Shown piece by piece: positions 8,890 through 22,592 of a stretch of 64,000 nucleotides of DNA. The DNA is taken from positions 1 through 64,000 of the forward strand of contig NZ_WQLB01000020.1 of assembly GCF_009755355.1 (NCBI RefSeq), read 5' to 3'. The notes beneath the pieces were generated by a model. The model was not told the origin of the DNA. It was given only the letters and a program-made list of their open reading frames with translations, and did not search any database. Position 1 is the stretch's first letter, and every line of letters starts with the position of its first letter. This DNA is from Deinococcus arboris. Lineage in GTDB: Bacteria; Deinococcota; Deinococci; Deinococcales; Deinococcaceae. Position numbers and translations under genes: made by a program.

Positions 8890-9759
8890 ATGGCACTGGT
8901 GACGAGGCGGCGGGTGCTGCGTGCCCTGGGCGGCGGCGGCCTGGGCCTGCTGGCGGCGGGCGGGCTGGGCACGGCGCAGGCCTACCGCTTCGGCGTGACC
9001 CGCCACGCCCGCCCCCTACCGGGCCTGAAGGCACCCCTGCGTGTGGTGTTCCTGACTGACCTGCACTACGGCCTGTATATCGGCGCGGGCAGCGTGCGCG
9101 CCTGGGTCGACGCGGCCAATGCCCAGACACCAGACCTGGTGCTGCTGGGTGGTGACCAGCTAGACAGCCGGCTGGATGAAGAACCGCAGGCGCTGCTGAC
9201 CGAACTGGCCCGGCTGCGGGCGCCGCTGGGCGTTTACGGCGTGTGGGGCAACCACGATTACGGCAGCTTTGGCCGGTATGGTGGCCGGCACTATGGCCCA
9301 GCACGCACCGACTGGCTGGCCAAACGCGGGGTCCTGGAAGCGGCCTTTGCCAACGCGGGCGTGACCATCCTGCGCAACGCGGGCCGCCCCCTGAGGGATG
9401 ACCTGTATGTGGGCGGCGTGGACGACCTGTGGCACGGCCAGCCGGATGTGGGAACGGCGCTGGCCGGCGCCGAGGAGCGGGCCACCTTGCTGGTGACGCA
9501 CAATCCTGACCTGCTCCCCGAGTTGCCGCAGGAGGTGGGGCTGACCCTATGCGGTCACACGCACGGCGGCCAGGTGAGGTTGCCCGTCATCGGCGCGCCG
9601 ATGGTGCCCAGCCGCTACGGGCAGCGGTACGCCATGGGCTGGGTGGAAGGGGCACACGGCACGCCCGCTTATGTCAGCCGGGGGCTGGGCCTAAGCGGCA
9701 TTCCGTTTCGTAACCTCTGCGAGCCGGAAGTGACGGTGGTGGATTTGCAGCCCAGATAA
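8890..9759 (+). CDS. Exported calcineurin-like phosphoesterase (YkuE/YaeI type)
   Basis: A 289-residue metallophosphoesterase. The N-terminus [21 protein letters not shown] looks like a twin-arginine signal or anchor, placing the enzyme at or outside the cytoplasmic membrane. Dinuclear metal motifs appear in order: DLHYG (around 57), GDQLD, GNHDYG, THNPD and GHTHGGQ. YkuE-type relatives act on phospholipid headgroups or pyrophosphates of undecaprenyl or UDP-diacylglucosamine type; which applies here is open. TAGGGT ends 6 nt before ATG (leaderless) and the gene diverges from the DUF3006-like gene. Confidence 0.88.
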   Translation: MALVTRRRVLRALGGGGLGLLAAGGLGTAQAYRFGVTRHARPLPGLKAPLRVVFLTDLHYGLYIGAGSVRAWVDAANAQTPDLVLLGGDQLDSRLDEEPQALLTELARLRAPLGVYGVWGNHDYGSFGRYGGRHYGPARTDWLAKRGVLEAAFANAGVTILRNAGRPLRDDLYVGGVDDLWHGQPDVGTALAGAEERATLLVTHNPDLLPELPQEVGLTLCGHTHGGQVRLPVIGAPMVPSRYGQRYAMGWVEGAHGTPAYVSRGLGLSGIPFRNLCEPEVTVVDLQPR

Positions 9760-9792
9760 GGGACAGCGCAGCTTTGAGAATTGGCTGCGGGG

Positions 9793-10299
9793 TTAACCCT
9801 CACCGTCTACGTTCTTTCCACGCTCTGCCGCTCGTCGGGACGGCAGCAGTTGCCCGCCCCCACATGCCAGCAGGCGTTTCCTGTAGGCCATAGAGGTCAT
9901 GGGTGGGCAGGCCAGCACAGCCTGCATAAAAATCCCTGGCGGGCGGTAGTCGTGAGCGTCAATGGAATGGGCACTGAGCGAGGGCGCGCAGAAAATCTTG
10001 CCGTCATTGGGGATAAAGAGGTTGCTGCTGCCCAGAAAAAAGCGCGTGCCCTGGTACAGCAGGCTGGGCGGCGCTTCATTCAGGCGGCACAGTTCACACC
10101 GGTGAAAGCCGCCTGCGGCGACAGGTTGCCAGGGGGACTGAAGATGAGTGACCAGCGCCGTCATAAACGCGAAATCTACGTCACTGCGAGTGAAGGCGCT
10201 GTTGCGGCCCAGCCAACCCACAGCGACCAGCACCTCTGCGGCGCCCTTGCCAAAATACGTCAGGGGCGATAAATCCTTGAAGACGGCCACGCTCAACAC
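9793..10299 (-). CDS. Uncharacterised protein with GFHRCELC motif
   Basis: A 168-residue cytosolic protein of a scattered family I know only as hypothetical. Recognisable blocks are AEVLVAVGWLGRN near residue 22, GFHRCELC near residue 64 (CxxC, possible zinc or redox site), then the LYQGTRFFLGSSNLFIPNDGKIFCAPSL core and YRPPGIFMQAVLACP. Related proteins are often found near polymorphic-toxin immunity or restriction genes; nothing of that kind is adjacent here. Base composition is lower in GC than its neighbours, hinting at transfer. Start is GTG at 10299 or GTG at 10290, the latter 5 nt after a TAGTGT box. Convergent with the upstream phosphoesterase. Confidence 0.75.
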   Translation of the reverse strand: MLSVAVFKDLSPLTYFGKGAAEVLVAVGWLGRNSAFTRSDVDFAFMTALVTHLQSPWQPVAAGGFHRCELCRLNEAPPSLLYQGTRFFLGSSNLFIPNDGKIFCAPSLSAHSIDAHDYRPPGIFMQAVLACPPMTSMAYRKRLLACGGGQLLPSRRAAERGKNVDGEG

Positions 10300-10324
10300 T
10301 ATGTCTTTGCCTGGTCTCAGGTCA

Positions 10325-10340
10325 GGAAGAAGCTTCTTCC
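10325..10340. promoter_or_regulatory. 16-bp perfect palindrome upstream of gltB
   Basis: GGAAGAAGCTTCTTCC, fully self-complementary, in the divergent region between the CxxC-protein gene and gltB. A homodimeric regulator could bind it. It sits about 145 nt before the gltB start and 25 nt before the divergent gene start. Confidence 0.45.
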
Positions 10341-10440
10341 GACCTTCCCTTTGCTAACAAAAGGACGCAACACACCTTTAGACCCATTATAAACAACGGG
10401 CCTGCATAGACATGCATCTGTCTGTATCGTGATTCTAACA

Positions 10441-10457
10441 GCCTGCACCCTGCAGGC
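10441..10457 (+). promoter_or_regulatory. Hairpin in the gltB leader
   Basis: GCCTGCA-CCC-TGCAGGC, a perfect 7-bp stem with a 3-nt loop, ending 28 nt before the gltB ATG. It is followed by ACGTTTT rather than a long T-run. It may form in the mRNA leader and influence gltB expression. Confidence 0.4.
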
Positions 10458-10485
10458 ACGTTTTACGCCAGAGGGGAGTGTCCAC

Positions 10486-15291
<4,806 letters not shown>

Positions 15292-15349
15292 CGCGGTTGG
15301 CAGAAAGGCCACTCAAGACAGGCGCGCGCCGCATTCCACGGAGTACTCC

Positions 15350-16816
15350 ATGAGCAAAATCACCGGATTTCTAGAGCAGCCGCGCGTGAAAGACCAGTAC
15401 GCCCCGGTGGACGCCCGCCTGAAGCACTACCACGAGTTTCTGCTGCCCCTGGACAGTGGCAAGGCCCGCCTGCAGGCGACGCGCTGTATGGACTGCGGCA
15501 TTCCGTTTTGCACCAGTGGGTGCCCGGTCAATAACATCATTCCTGACTTCAATAACCTCGTGTATCAGGACGATTGGCGCAGTGCCCTGGACACCCTGCA
15601 CTCCACCAACAACTTTCCGGAATTCACGGGCCGCATCTGTCCCGCGCCCTGTGAGGCCGCCTGCACCCTGAACATCAGTGACGACGCAGTGGGCGTCAAA
15701 TCCATCGAATTGGCGATTATCGAGCGGGGCTGGCAGGAGGGTTGGGTGGCGCCGCAGCTGCCCGCGCAGCCCACGGGCAAAAAGGTCGCCGTGGTCGGTT
15801 CTGGGCCAGCAGGACTGGCCGCCGCGCAGCAACTGGCTCGCGCCGGCCACGCGGTCACGGTGTTCGAGAAAAACGACCGCGTGGGTGGCCTGCTGCGCTA
15901 CGGCATTCCCGATTTCAAGCTGGACAAGCACCACATTGACCGCCGCGTGGAGCAGATGCAGGCCGAAGGCGTGACTTTCCGCACCGGCGTTCTGGTGGGT
16001 GCCTGGCCCGACGGCAGCCGCGTGACGAATCTCAGCAAGGAGACCGTGACGCCTGAAGGGCTCCGCGCCGACTTTGACGCCGTGCTGCTGGCCGGCGGCG
16101 CCGAGCAGCCGCGCGACCTGCCGGTTCCGGGGCGCGAACTGGACGGCGTTCACTTCGCGATGGAATTCCTGCCGCAGCAAAACCGCGTCACCGCAGGCGA
16201 CAAGCTGAAAAAGCAGTTGCGGGCCGAAGGCAAGCAGGTGGTGGTGATCGGCGGCGGCGACACCGGCAGCGACTGCGTGGGCACCAGCAACCGCCACGGC
16301 GCGGCCAGCGTGACCCAATTTGAAGTCATGCCCCAGCCTCCCGAGCAGGAAAACAAGCCACTGGTCTGGCCGTACTGGCCCCTAAAGCTGCGCACCAGCA
16401 CCAGCCACGAGGAAGGCGCTGTGCGTGAATTTGCCATTGCCACGAAGGAATTTATCGGCAAGGGCGGTAAGGTAACAGGGGTCAAAACCGTGCGCCTGGA
16501 GCTGCGTGAGGGCCAGTTGCAGGAGGTCGAAGGCAGCGAGACCGTCCACAAGGCCGACCTCGTGCTGCTGGCGATGGGCTTTGTGAGTCCGGTGGGCAGC
16601 GTCATGGACGCCTTCGGCGTGGACAAGGACGCGCGGGGCAACGCCCACGCCGGCACCGAGGAAACAGGTGGGTACGCTACCAACGTGCCGGGCGTCTACG
16701 CGGCCGGCGACATGCGCCGGGGCCAGAGCTTGGTCGTCTGGGCCATCCGTGAAGGTCGTCAGGCGGCGCGCGCCATAGACGAAGCGCTGATGGGCGTCAC
16801 GGCCCTGCCGCGCTGA
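15350..16816 (+). CDS. gltD: Glutamate synthase, small subunit
   Basis: A 488-residue FAD flavoprotein that takes electrons from NAD(P)H and passes them through two 4Fe-4S clusters to GltB. N-terminal cluster cysteines are clear ([14 protein letters not shown] and CPAPCEAAC). The FAD Rossmann motif [10 protein letters not shown] lies near residue 148, the NAD(P)H motif [11 protein letters not shown] near residue 304, and the late GD motif [12 protein letters not shown] near residue 457. GGAG lies 7 nt before ATG. Co-transcription with gltB is likely. Function is secure. Confidence 0.96.
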   Translation: MSKITGFLEQPRVKDQYAPVDARLKHYHEFLLPLDSGKARLQATRCMDCGIPFCTSGCPVNNIIPDFNNLVYQDDWRSALDTLHSTNNFPEFTGRICPAPCEAACTLNISDDAVGVKSIELAIIERGWQEGWVAPQLPAQPTGKKVAVVGSGPAGLAAAQQLARAGHAVTVFEKNDRVGGLLRYGIPDFKLDKHHIDRRVEQMQAEGVTFRTGVLVGAWPDGSRVTNLSKETVTPEGLRADFDAVLLAGGAEQPRDLPVPGRELDGVHFAMEFLPQQNRVTAGDKLKKQLRAEGKQVVVIGGGDTGSDCVGTSNRHGAASVTQFEVMPQPPEQENKPLVWPYWPLKLRTSTSHEEGAVREFAIATKEFIGKGGKVTGVKTVRLELREGQLQEVEGSETVHKADLVLLAMGFVSPVGSVMDAFGVDKDARGNAHAGTEETGGYATNVPGVYAAGDMRRGQSLVVWAIREGRQAARAIDEALMGVTALPR

Positions 16817-17033
16817 CCTGGGTGCGAGAGGGGCTGGCTTTGAGCTCCTGAGGGTGGATGAGCCAGGGCCTTGGCCATCTGCCCTCACCCTTGAAAGAGT
16901 GACTCTGAATAGACCTTCGCCATTCCTGCGGTCTTTCTATTGCCTCACGCGGCGCTGGCCGCTTCTTCACGCCTTCTTCAGCCGGTAGCGCCGCCTACGC
17001 TCTGAACCGGGCCGGGGTGATGTGCTGGGCCGC

Positions 17034-17426
17034 ATGACGAGTGCAAACGACAGCGGCACCACCCAGGCATTCATGGCCGCCCTGCAAAATGCCGAGGCGT
17101 CTGGGCAGCTTGACGACCTGCTGGCCCTGCACGCCGAGGAGGTCACGCTGCGCAATCTCAGCGCGCACAGCTGGCAGGGGCTGGACGGCGCCCGCGACTT
17201 CTGGCAGACGTACCTGGACAACTTTGACCAGATTCACAGCGAGTTCTCGCGCAGTCAGGAGGCCAGCGGCCTGGGCCTGATGGAGTGGGAGGCCACAGGG
17301 CAGCTGAAGGGCGGGCGCGACATCGCCTACCGGGGCGTCAGCCTGATTGACCTTCAGGACGGCAAGGTGACGGCCTTCCGCACCTATTACGACAGCGCCG
17401 CCTTCGTGGTGCCGGCAGCAGAGTAA
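17034..17426 (+). CDS. SnoaL/NTF2-like protein
   Basis: A 130-residue protein of the NTF2-like cone fold: an N-terminal helix (TQAFMAALQNAEASGQLDDLLALHAEEVTLRN), then GLDGARDFWQTYLDNF and a C-terminal beta-sheet ending DGKVTAFRTYYDSAAF. Such proteins are ester-cyclase or isomerase-like enzymes or binding proteins, and no catalytic residue decides here. ATG 17034 is chosen over GTG 17022 because the family starts close to the first helix; the ribosome site is weak. It stands alone between gltD and rlmB. Confidence 0.75.
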   Translation: MTSANDSGTTQAFMAALQNAEASGQLDDLLALHAEEVTLRNLSAHSWQGLDGARDFWQTYLDNFDQIHSEFSRSQEASGLGLMEWEATGQLKGGRDIAYRGVSLIDLQDGKVTAFRTYYDSAAFVVPAAE

Positions 17427-17480
17427 GTCACATGGATTCTCGTTAGATGGAGGCCGGAGCAACAACCCGGTCTCCTTTGC

Positions 17481-17520
17481 TTTTTTCACTGCCCACAACC
17501 TACTCCCCACTTCCCAGCCC
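17481..17520 (+). repeat. Dispersed CCCCACTTCC-type intergenic repeat, copy 1
   Basis: G-poor run containing TGCCCACAACCTACTCCCCA then CTTCCC. Related runs occur at 26592, 26713, 34441, 40926 and 60524, all between genes. Confidence 0.5.
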
Positions 17521-17523
17521 AGG

Positions 17524-17529
17524 TACACT
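17524..17529 (+). promoter_or_regulatory. -10 box of rlmB (leaderless)
   Basis: TACACT, 7 nt before ATG 17537 and directly downstream of the intergenic repeat. The start is not preceded by a ribosome site. Confidence 0.5.
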
Positions 17530-17536
17530 GCCCCCT

Positions 17537-18247
17537 ATGTTGCTGTACGGGCGGAATCCGGTGCTGGAAGCGTTACAGGGGGGCCGCGTCAGCGAGGTCC
17601 TGGTGGCGCGTGGGGTCGAGGACGCCTTTGTGGCGCAGCTCAAGGCCACGGGCGTGCGCCTGCGGTTTGCTCCCCGCATAGAACTGGATCAGTTGGCTGG
17701 CACCACTGCTCACCAGGGGGTGCTGGCCGAAGTTGAGGAGCTGGCCTGGGCCGAAGTGGATGACATTCTCGACCTGGCTGAAAAGCGCGGCGAACCGCTG
17801 CTGATCGTTCTGCTGGACGGCATCACCGACCCACGTAACTTTGGCGCCATCATCCGCAGCGCTGAGGTGCTGGGGGCGCACGGTGTGGTGGTGGAAGAAC
17901 GCCGCAGCGCGCCCCTATCGCCCGTGGTGGCCAAAACAGCGGCCGGGGCCACGTCCTACCTTCCGGTGGCGCAGACCAAGAACCTGCCACGCCTGATGGA
18001 CGCCCTGAAAAAAGAAGGGGTCTGGGTGTACGGCGCGGCTGGCGAGGCCGCCGAGGACGTGCGGCGGCTGGATTTCAGCGGGGCCGTTGCGCTGGTGATT
18101 GGCGCCGAGGGCGAGGGCATGCGGCGCCTCGTGCGCGAAAAGTGCGACGCCCTGGTCAGCATTCCGGTGCGCGGGCAGGTGCAGAGCCTGAATGCCTCGG
18201 TGGCGGCAGGGATTCTGCTCTTCGAGATCACGCGGAGCCGCCCATGA
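17537..18247 (+). CDS. rlmB: 23S rRNA (guanosine-2'-O-)-methyltransferase, TrmH/RlmB family
   Basis: A 236-residue SPOUT-class RNA ribose methyltransferase using S-adenosylmethionine. An N-terminal substrate-binding domain (LLYGRNPVLEAL) precedes the knotted catalytic domain: LDGITDPRNFGAIIRSAE (motif 1 with catalytic Arg), VIGAEGEGMRRLV (motif 2) and SIPVRGQVQSLNASVAAGILLFE (motif 3). The RNA-binding N-domain makes RlmB (23S G2251) more likely than TrmH. Start chosen from the TACACT box 7 nt upstream. It overlaps galM by 4 nt (ATGA). A second SPOUT enzyme, trmH, is at 38155. Confidence 0.9.
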   Translation: MLLYGRNPVLEALQGGRVSEVLVARGVEDAFVAQLKATGVRLRFAPRIELDQLAGTTAHQGVLAEVEELAWAEVDDILDLAEKRGEPLLIVLLDGITDPRNFGAIIRSAEVLGAHGVVVEERRSAPLSPVVAKTAAGATSYLPVAQTKNLPRLMDALKKEGVWVYGAAGEAAEDVRRLDFSGAVALVIGAEGEGMRRLVREKCDALVSIPVRGQVQSLNASVAAGILLFEITRSRP

Positions 18248-19170
18248 GTGACCCTGGCCCGGTGGTCACACTTCGCAGCGAGGCGCTGACCCTGGAGGTA
18301 CTGCCGGAACTGGGCGCCAGCGTCCTGAATCTGCGGGCGACCTCGGGGCGGCCCGTGCTGCGGCCTGTGGCGCTGGCCGACGTACACAAGAGCAGCAACT
18401 GCGCCAGTTTTACCCTGTTGCCCTACAGCAACCGTATTCGGGGCGCCCGGTTCACCTTTGGGGGCGAGGACGTGGTGCTGCAGCCCAACACAGGGGGTGG
18501 CCTGGCCCAGCACGGCGACGTGCGTAACCGCCCGTGGCAACTGGAGGCGCAGTCAGAGGCGCATCTGCGCGCCACGTTCGACAGCCGCGCCTTTGCCGAT
18601 ATGAACTGGCCCTGGGCCTTTACGGCGGCGGTGGAGTACCGCCTGCACGGGCCGCACCTCGACACGACAGTGACGCTGACCAACGCCGACACGCGCCCCA
18701 TGCCCGCCGGGCTGGGCCTGCACCCCTATTTTGCCCGGCAGGTGGGGGGCGGGCCCGACCCCACCCTGGAAGTGGGGGCCGAATTGATTTACGACACCGG
18801 CGCCGACCTGCTACCGACGGGGGCCGCCCGCCCGCTTCAGGTAGCCGAGGATTACCGCCAGCCGCGTGCGGTGGGGCCGCGTCAGATTGACGCCGCCTAT
18901 ACTGCCTGGGACGGGACCGCCCGCCTGGATTGGGGGGGGCGGGCCCTTGTGCTGACAGCCGACAACGTGTATTCGCATCTGGTGGTCTTTACGGCACCTG
19001 ACGGCAGCCTGGCGCTGGAACCGGTGTCGCACGCCACCGACGCATTCAATCTGGCCGCACGTGGCGTCGGCGGGGTAGACCTGCGCGTCCTGGCGCCTGG
19101 GCAGACCCTGGCGGGCACAGTGCGTTTCACATTAGAAGGCGATTGGACAGCCGAGGAACCTCAGGGCTAA
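18244..19170 (+). CDS. Aldose 1-epimerase family protein
   Basis: A 308-residue galactose-mutarotase-like beta-sandwich protein. Seen are NRIRGARF (substrate-binding Arg region), GLAQHGDVRNRPW, the LHPYFAR motif with the catalytic His, and ALEPVSHATDAFN with the position of the catalytic Glu. This order is that of GalM-like epimerases, which interconvert sugar anomers. The substrate could be glucose, galactose or a sugar phosphate. ATG overlaps the rlmB stop, so the two are coupled despite unrelated roles. Confidence 0.85.
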   Translation: MSDPGPVVTLRSEALTLEVLPELGASVLNLRATSGRPVLRPVALADVHKSSNCASFTLLPYSNRIRGARFTFGGEDVVLQPNTGGGLAQHGDVRNRPWQLEAQSEAHLRATFDSRAFADMNWPWAFTAAVEYRLHGPHLDTTVTLTNADTRPMPAGLGLHPYFARQVGGGPDPTLEVGAELIYDTGADLLPTGAARPLQVAEDYRQPRAVGPRQIDAAYTAWDGTARLDWGGRALVLTADNVYSHLVVFTAPDGSLALEPVSHATDAFNLAARGVGGVDLRVLAPGQTLAGTVRFTLEGDWTAEEPQG

Positions 19171-19601
19171 CGGTCAGGCCTTGCGGCTGCCGCTTCTGGT
19201 CAGGGGACGTGAACGGCATCAGGCGCCAGCAGCTCGAAAGTTATAAGCCCCAACATCTTGAAGGCACAAGGCCCTCAACGATGCTGGGGTAAATGAACTT
19301 GCGAAGCGTCGCGGTAAGGGAACTTCTGCGACGAATGGGCAGCCTCACGGTAGCGGCCAATGCCACCCTTCAGCCAACACTTCCTCTCAACTCCATTGCT
19401 GTCTCTTGGGCACACTGGCCTCGTTCGCGCCCAGGTAATTGAGAGAGCAACCCTCAGTCACTCTGGGTTCTGCGATCAATGGAGCAAATGATGGCGCTTG
19501 TTGACCATCAACTCGACAGGAGCCGTTGCCAGCACACGCCGTACAGCCAAAGACAAAGGGCAGCCGCGCTGGCGGTCTGCCGTCTTCGGCCCATCGCTTT
19601 C
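19171..19601. other. Gene gap with one long hairpin, no gene seen
   Basis: About 430 bases after galM, of lower GC. No ORF here has a convincing start or motif. At 19248-19257 and 19280-19289 there is an imperfect inverted repeat (CCCCAACATC against GATGCTGGGG, one mismatch) that might end the galM transcript, but no T-run follows. I considered a decayed insertion element and found no terminal repeats or transposase motif. Confidence 0.35.
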
Positions 19602-19823
19602 TCAGCTGGCTATGGCCAGCAGCACGCCTTGCTCGTCGCGCAGTTCGAAGTTCGAGCGGTCCCGGCCCCTCAGCCAGCGCATGGCGTCCAGAAGGTCATC
19701 TGTTTCTTTCACCACTTCGGGTGGGCGGCCCAGGTCACCAGGCCAGAGGATGCGGTAGGCGCGCAGCGGCGGGGGCGCCTGCCAGCGCTCGCCCTCGTCT
19801 TCTTTTACAAAGGCTCTCGACAT
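19602..19823 (-). CDS. Small conserved protein, MSRAFVKED N-terminus
   Basis: A 73-residue soluble protein beginning MSRAFVKEDEGERW, a start I associate with a small widespread family whose function is not established. It continues with YRILWPGD and DDLLDAMRWLRGRDRSNFELRDEQGVLLA. The even distribution of charged and aromatic residues and a CACACT box 7 nt before ATG support a real gene. No cysteine or membrane segment. Confidence 0.65.
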   Translation of the reverse strand: MSRAFVKEDEGERWQAPPPLRAYRILWPGDLGRPPEVVKETDDLLDAMRWLRGRDRSNFELRDEQGVLLAIAS

Positions 19824-19898
19824 GCTCCGCAGTGTGCCGCGCCCCCGTGACAGAGACGTGGCGGGCAGGTACAGACGAATTCATGAGTCGGCCGCGCT

Positions 19899-20507
19899 TT
19901 AGCGCTGACTGGAAGGCAGGGCCAGGAGTGGCCCAGGCCGGACGGCGGTGACTTCACCGTGGGGCGACACCGCCAGAATGTGCTGCTCGGCCAGCGTCCA
20001 GAGGGCGCGGTGAACGGCCATTTCGCGTCCTGCTCCACCGCCGGGAGCCAGGCGGTCCAGCAGTTCGGTGTAGCGCAGCGTGCCGGCCTCGCCGCCTGCC
20101 CAGGGGGTCACGGCAACCACGGCGCGCAGCACCTGGCGCTGCTCTGGGGTCTGGGCCTGGCCCAGCAGGGTTTCGCGGGCCCGGAGCTGGGCGGCGCGCG
20201 CTTCACGGGCGGCGCGGCGCGCGGCCAGGGCGGCCAGGGTTTCGGGGTCGCCGGGTTGGCCCGCGCGGCGCTCGCCAAGCAGCTGCTCTAGCCGGCTGTC
20301 GGCGCGGGCCTGGGCCTGATCACGCAGGCCACGCGCGCCCGTTTTCAGTCGTCCGGCCGCCCCCTGCACGGCTGGCGTGACCAGGGCCGAAGCGGCCTGC
20401 CGCGCGGCGCTCAGCGGGCTGGCCGGCGCGTCGTCCTTAGGGTCAGGCTCGCGCAGGGCGCGGCCCAGGCGAATCAGGGTGTGCAGGGTGCGGCGGGGTT
20501 GGCTCAT
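19899..20507 (-). CDS. Uncharacterised Ala/Arg-rich helical protein
   Basis: A 202-residue protein I do not recognise. The centre (about 65-125) is a long Ala/Arg/Gln/Glu helix (QARADSRLEQLLGERR, then ALAARRAAREARAAQLRARETLLGQ), probably a coiled coil. The C-terminal 75 residues resemble a small winged-helix-like fold (RYTELLDRLAPGGGAGREMAVHRALWTLAEQHILAVSPHGEVTAV), which could bind nucleic acid or a partner. GAGGA precedes ATG 20507 at about 10 nt. No signal peptide. Confidence 0.65.
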   Translation of the reverse strand: MSQPRRTLHTLIRLGRALREPDPKDDAPASPLSAARQAASALVTPAVQGAAGRLKTGARGLRDQAQARADSRLEQLLGERRAGQPGDPETLAALAARRAAREARAAQLRARETLLGQAQTPEQRQVLRAVVAVTPWAGGEAGTLRYTELLDRLAPGGGAGREMAVHRALWTLAEQHILAVSPHGEVTAVRPGPLLALPSSQR

Positions 20508-20571
20508 GACAGGCGTCCTCTGGTGCCCAGCTTACGCCCTCGGGTGCCGCCGCCGCGTCCACCCAAAGCAG

Positions 20572-20601
20572 GAGCGCGGCCCCTCTGGTGGGGCCGCGCT
20601 C
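20572..20601 (-). terminator. Strong hairpin downstream of the small membrane protein gene
   Basis: A perfect 12-bp stem, GAGCGCGGCCCC and its complement, around a 6-nt loop. It lies 15 nt past the stop of the 20616-20942 gene. On the minus strand it is followed by CTGCTTT, a poor T-tract, so it could be a weak intrinsic or Rho-assisted terminator, or a processing stop. Confidence 0.55.
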
Positions 20602-20615
20602 AGGACTGACGGGGT

Positions 20616-20942
20616 TCAGGCGGCGGGGGCCTGGGCCGTCACCTCGGCGTCGGCCGAGGGGGTCAGGGTCAGGGTCTTGGGCTGGGCTGGGGCGCGCTCG
20701 GGCCGCAGGGCGCCGATAGCCATGCCGCTCAGGCTTACGGCCGCCACGGCCGCCCACAGCCAGCGGCTGGGTGTGGGGTCCAGCAGGGTCGCCAGCAGAA
20801 TGAGGGCGCTGGAGACCGCGCCGTGCGCCAGGGCGGGCAGCAGGAAGGCGCCACCGGCCCGGTGCGCCTGTGCGAAGCGGCGGCCAAAGTGCAGGCCCGA
20901 GGTGAGGGCAATCAGCGCGCAGAGCATCAGGGTCGGTTCCAT
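20616..20942 (-). CDS. Small membrane protein, three predicted helices
   Basis: A 108-residue inner-membrane protein: hydrophobic segments at about 5-20 (MLCALIALTSGLHFG), 33-55 (LLPALAHGAVSSALILLATLL) and 62-80 (WLWAAVAAVSLSGMAIGAL), then a polar tail. Not recognised. I prefer ATG 20942 because TAAGGT lies 7 nt upstream (leaderless); the in-frame start 18 nt earlier would remove that promoter. Confidence 0.6.
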   Translation of the reverse strand: MEPTLMLCALIALTSGLHFGRRFAQAHRAGGAFLLPALAHGAVSSALILLATLLDPTPSRWLWAAVAAVSLSGMAIGALRPERAPAQPKTLTLTPSADAEVTAQAPAA

Positions 20943-21302
20943 AGCGCTCACCTTACGCACTGCCCTCTCACGAAAGCGTCACGGCACCCCAAACTCAGAT
21001 TGCATTAAGATGGAAAACCTGCGCCCAGCGGTTGTTTTTAATGCAAAGTGGTCAGCCGTTGGTAGGGGTAAGGGTGATGACCTTCCCTCTTCTCTCTGTG
21101 ACTGAAATATCCGTGTAGGACGTTACTTTCTCTTTCTTATGATGGTGCGCCGCTGGTCCTACGGAGTATCGGGCGCTCCTGTCTTGTCACAGCGCGGTTG
21201 TAAGACTTTGACAGACGCGAGCCTCAGAACAGGCCCGACGATGAATGCCAGGACAACTCAGCGTCAGACGGCGGCTATGCCAGGCGGAGTGAAATAGGAG
21301 GC
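20943..21302. other. Divergent region with a nested inverted repeat
   Basis: 360 bases between two divergent genes. TTGCATTAA at 21000-21008 and TTAATGCAA at 21038-21046 are exact complements, and the 29 nt between them contains AACC...GGTT and CTG...CAG arms that would stack into one long stem. No ORF is convincing. A TTGACA at 21208 has no matching -10. Confidence 0.4.
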
Positions 21303-22592
21303 ATGAAGCGACGCTTGACCTCACTGTCTGCTGCTCTCCTGCTGGGGACGGCGCTGCTGGTGGCCTGCGGTTCCTCGGCGCCAGGCAGCTCGGCCCAGCC
21401 CGTCGCTGGGGGTGTCACCGCCCTCACCGAGCAACTGCCAGTCAGTGGGGACGCCCCCAGCAGCGGCCGGCTGCGGCTCAGCCGCGTGGCGCCAGCGGCT
21501 CTGCGGGTCACGGTCGACAGCACGCCGGCTGGCGTCACGGTCACGCCCGGTCCTCCGGTGGTCGATGGCCCCGACAGTCTGGTGGCTTTGGCGGTGACAG
21601 GGCGCGGCACTGGTCTGGTGACCCTGAGTGTCAGCGTTGGCGGCAGCCCGGCGGCGCGGGTCACTGTGCCGCTGGCCCAACTTCAACTTCAGTCGCTGGG
21701 CGGCGCGGCGCCCTACGTGGCGGCGGCAGGTGTGGCGGCGCCGGGCGGCGTGTTACTGCGCGCCCCAGCCAACGCCGAGGAGGAGCGGCGGCACAGCCTG
21801 CGGCTGGTGGCGGGCCAGACGGTGACCCCGCTGTCCTTTGCACTTCAGGGCTTTGAAGCCATTACCAGCCATGCCACGCGCGGCGCCGAGGTCTGGGTGG
21901 CGGTGCGTGGCGTCACCAGTGCGGGCAGCTTCCTGCTGCGCCGGGAGGCGAACGGTCAGGTCACCCGCTTTGCGGCCGGCACCACCGACACCCTGAACCA
22001 CCTGACGCCAGCGCCGGACGGCCGGGTGTGGTTCACGGCTTACGGGCAGGCTGCACTGCTGAGCCTGGACCCGGTCAGCGGCACTGTGCGGCGGCAGGAG
22101 GTCGAAGGCGGCCTGCCCGAGACCTTGGTCAGCGCCCCCGACGGCACGCTGTATTACACCCGGCGCGGCGCCGCCCCGGCTGTGGTGGCCTTTTCGCCGG
22201 TGACTGGACAGACCCGTGCCTACCCGGTTGGGACGGCCAATGTCAGTGTGCCTGAAGCCCTGCACGCGGCCCCTGACGGCACCCTCTGGTTCACCGAGAC
22301 CCGCACCGGCGCTGTGTGGAATCTGGACCCCCGCAGCGGCGCCCAGCGCAGCTTGACTCTGCCGGCCGGCACCCGGCCCAGCGCTCTGGCTGTGACGGCC
22401 AGTGGCACGCTCTGGGTGGCCGACCAGAGCCGCGCGACCCTGCTGCGTGTGCCGGCCGGGGCGTCCTCTGGAGCACTATTTCCAGTGCCAGCGGTGGCCC
22501 CGGCCGGGCCCCGCGCCCTGACCGTAACGCCCGACGGTGCGCTGTGGTTCGAGAGTGGGGGTCAGCTGGCTAAGGTGCTTGATGGCGGATGA
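21303..22592 (+). CDS. Lipoprotein with virginiamycin B lyase-like beta-propeller
   Basis: A 429-residue exported lipoprotein. The signal peptide MKRRLTSLSAALLLGTALLVAC has lipobox LVAC with Cys22 as the lipidated residue. About residues 35-125 form an Ig-like or BIG-type domain. The C-terminal 250 residues contain at least five propeller blades with the Vgb signature PDG-x-L/V-W/Y-F (APDGRVWFT, APDGTLYYT, APDGTLWFTE, TASGTLWVAD, TPDGALWFE). Vgb relatives include streptogramin lyase, but most exported ones are binding proteins of unknown ligand. AGGAGG sits only 1 nt before ATG, unusually close. Confidence 0.82.
   Translation: MKRRLTSLSAALLLGTALLVACGSSAPGSSAQPVAGGVTALTEQLPVSGDAPSSGRLRLSRVAPAALRVTVDSTPAGVTVTPGPPVVDGPDSLVALAVTGRGTGLVTLSVSVGGSPAARVTVPLAQLQLQSLGGAAPYVAAAGVAAPGGVLLRAPANAEEERRHSLRLVAGQTVTPLSFALQGFEAITSHATRGAEVWVAVRGVTSAGSFLLRREANGQVTRFAAGTTDTLNHLTPAPDGRVWFTAYGQAALLSLDPVSGTVRRQEVEGGLPETLVSAPDGTLYYTRRGAAPAVVAFSPVTGQTRAYPVGTANVSVPEALHAAPDGTLWFTETRTGAVWNLDPRSGAQRSLTLPAGTRPSALAVTASGTLWVADQSRATLLRVPAGASSGALFPVPAVAPAGPRALTVTPDGALWFESGGQLAKVLDGG

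Noticed and set aside
19171..19601. Possible decayed insertion sequence
   Set aside because: No terminal inverted repeats, target duplication or transposase motif could be found.
21208..21240. Sigma-70 promoter before the propeller lipoprotein
   Set aside because: TTGACA at 21208 has no acceptable -10 hexamer 16-18 nt downstream.
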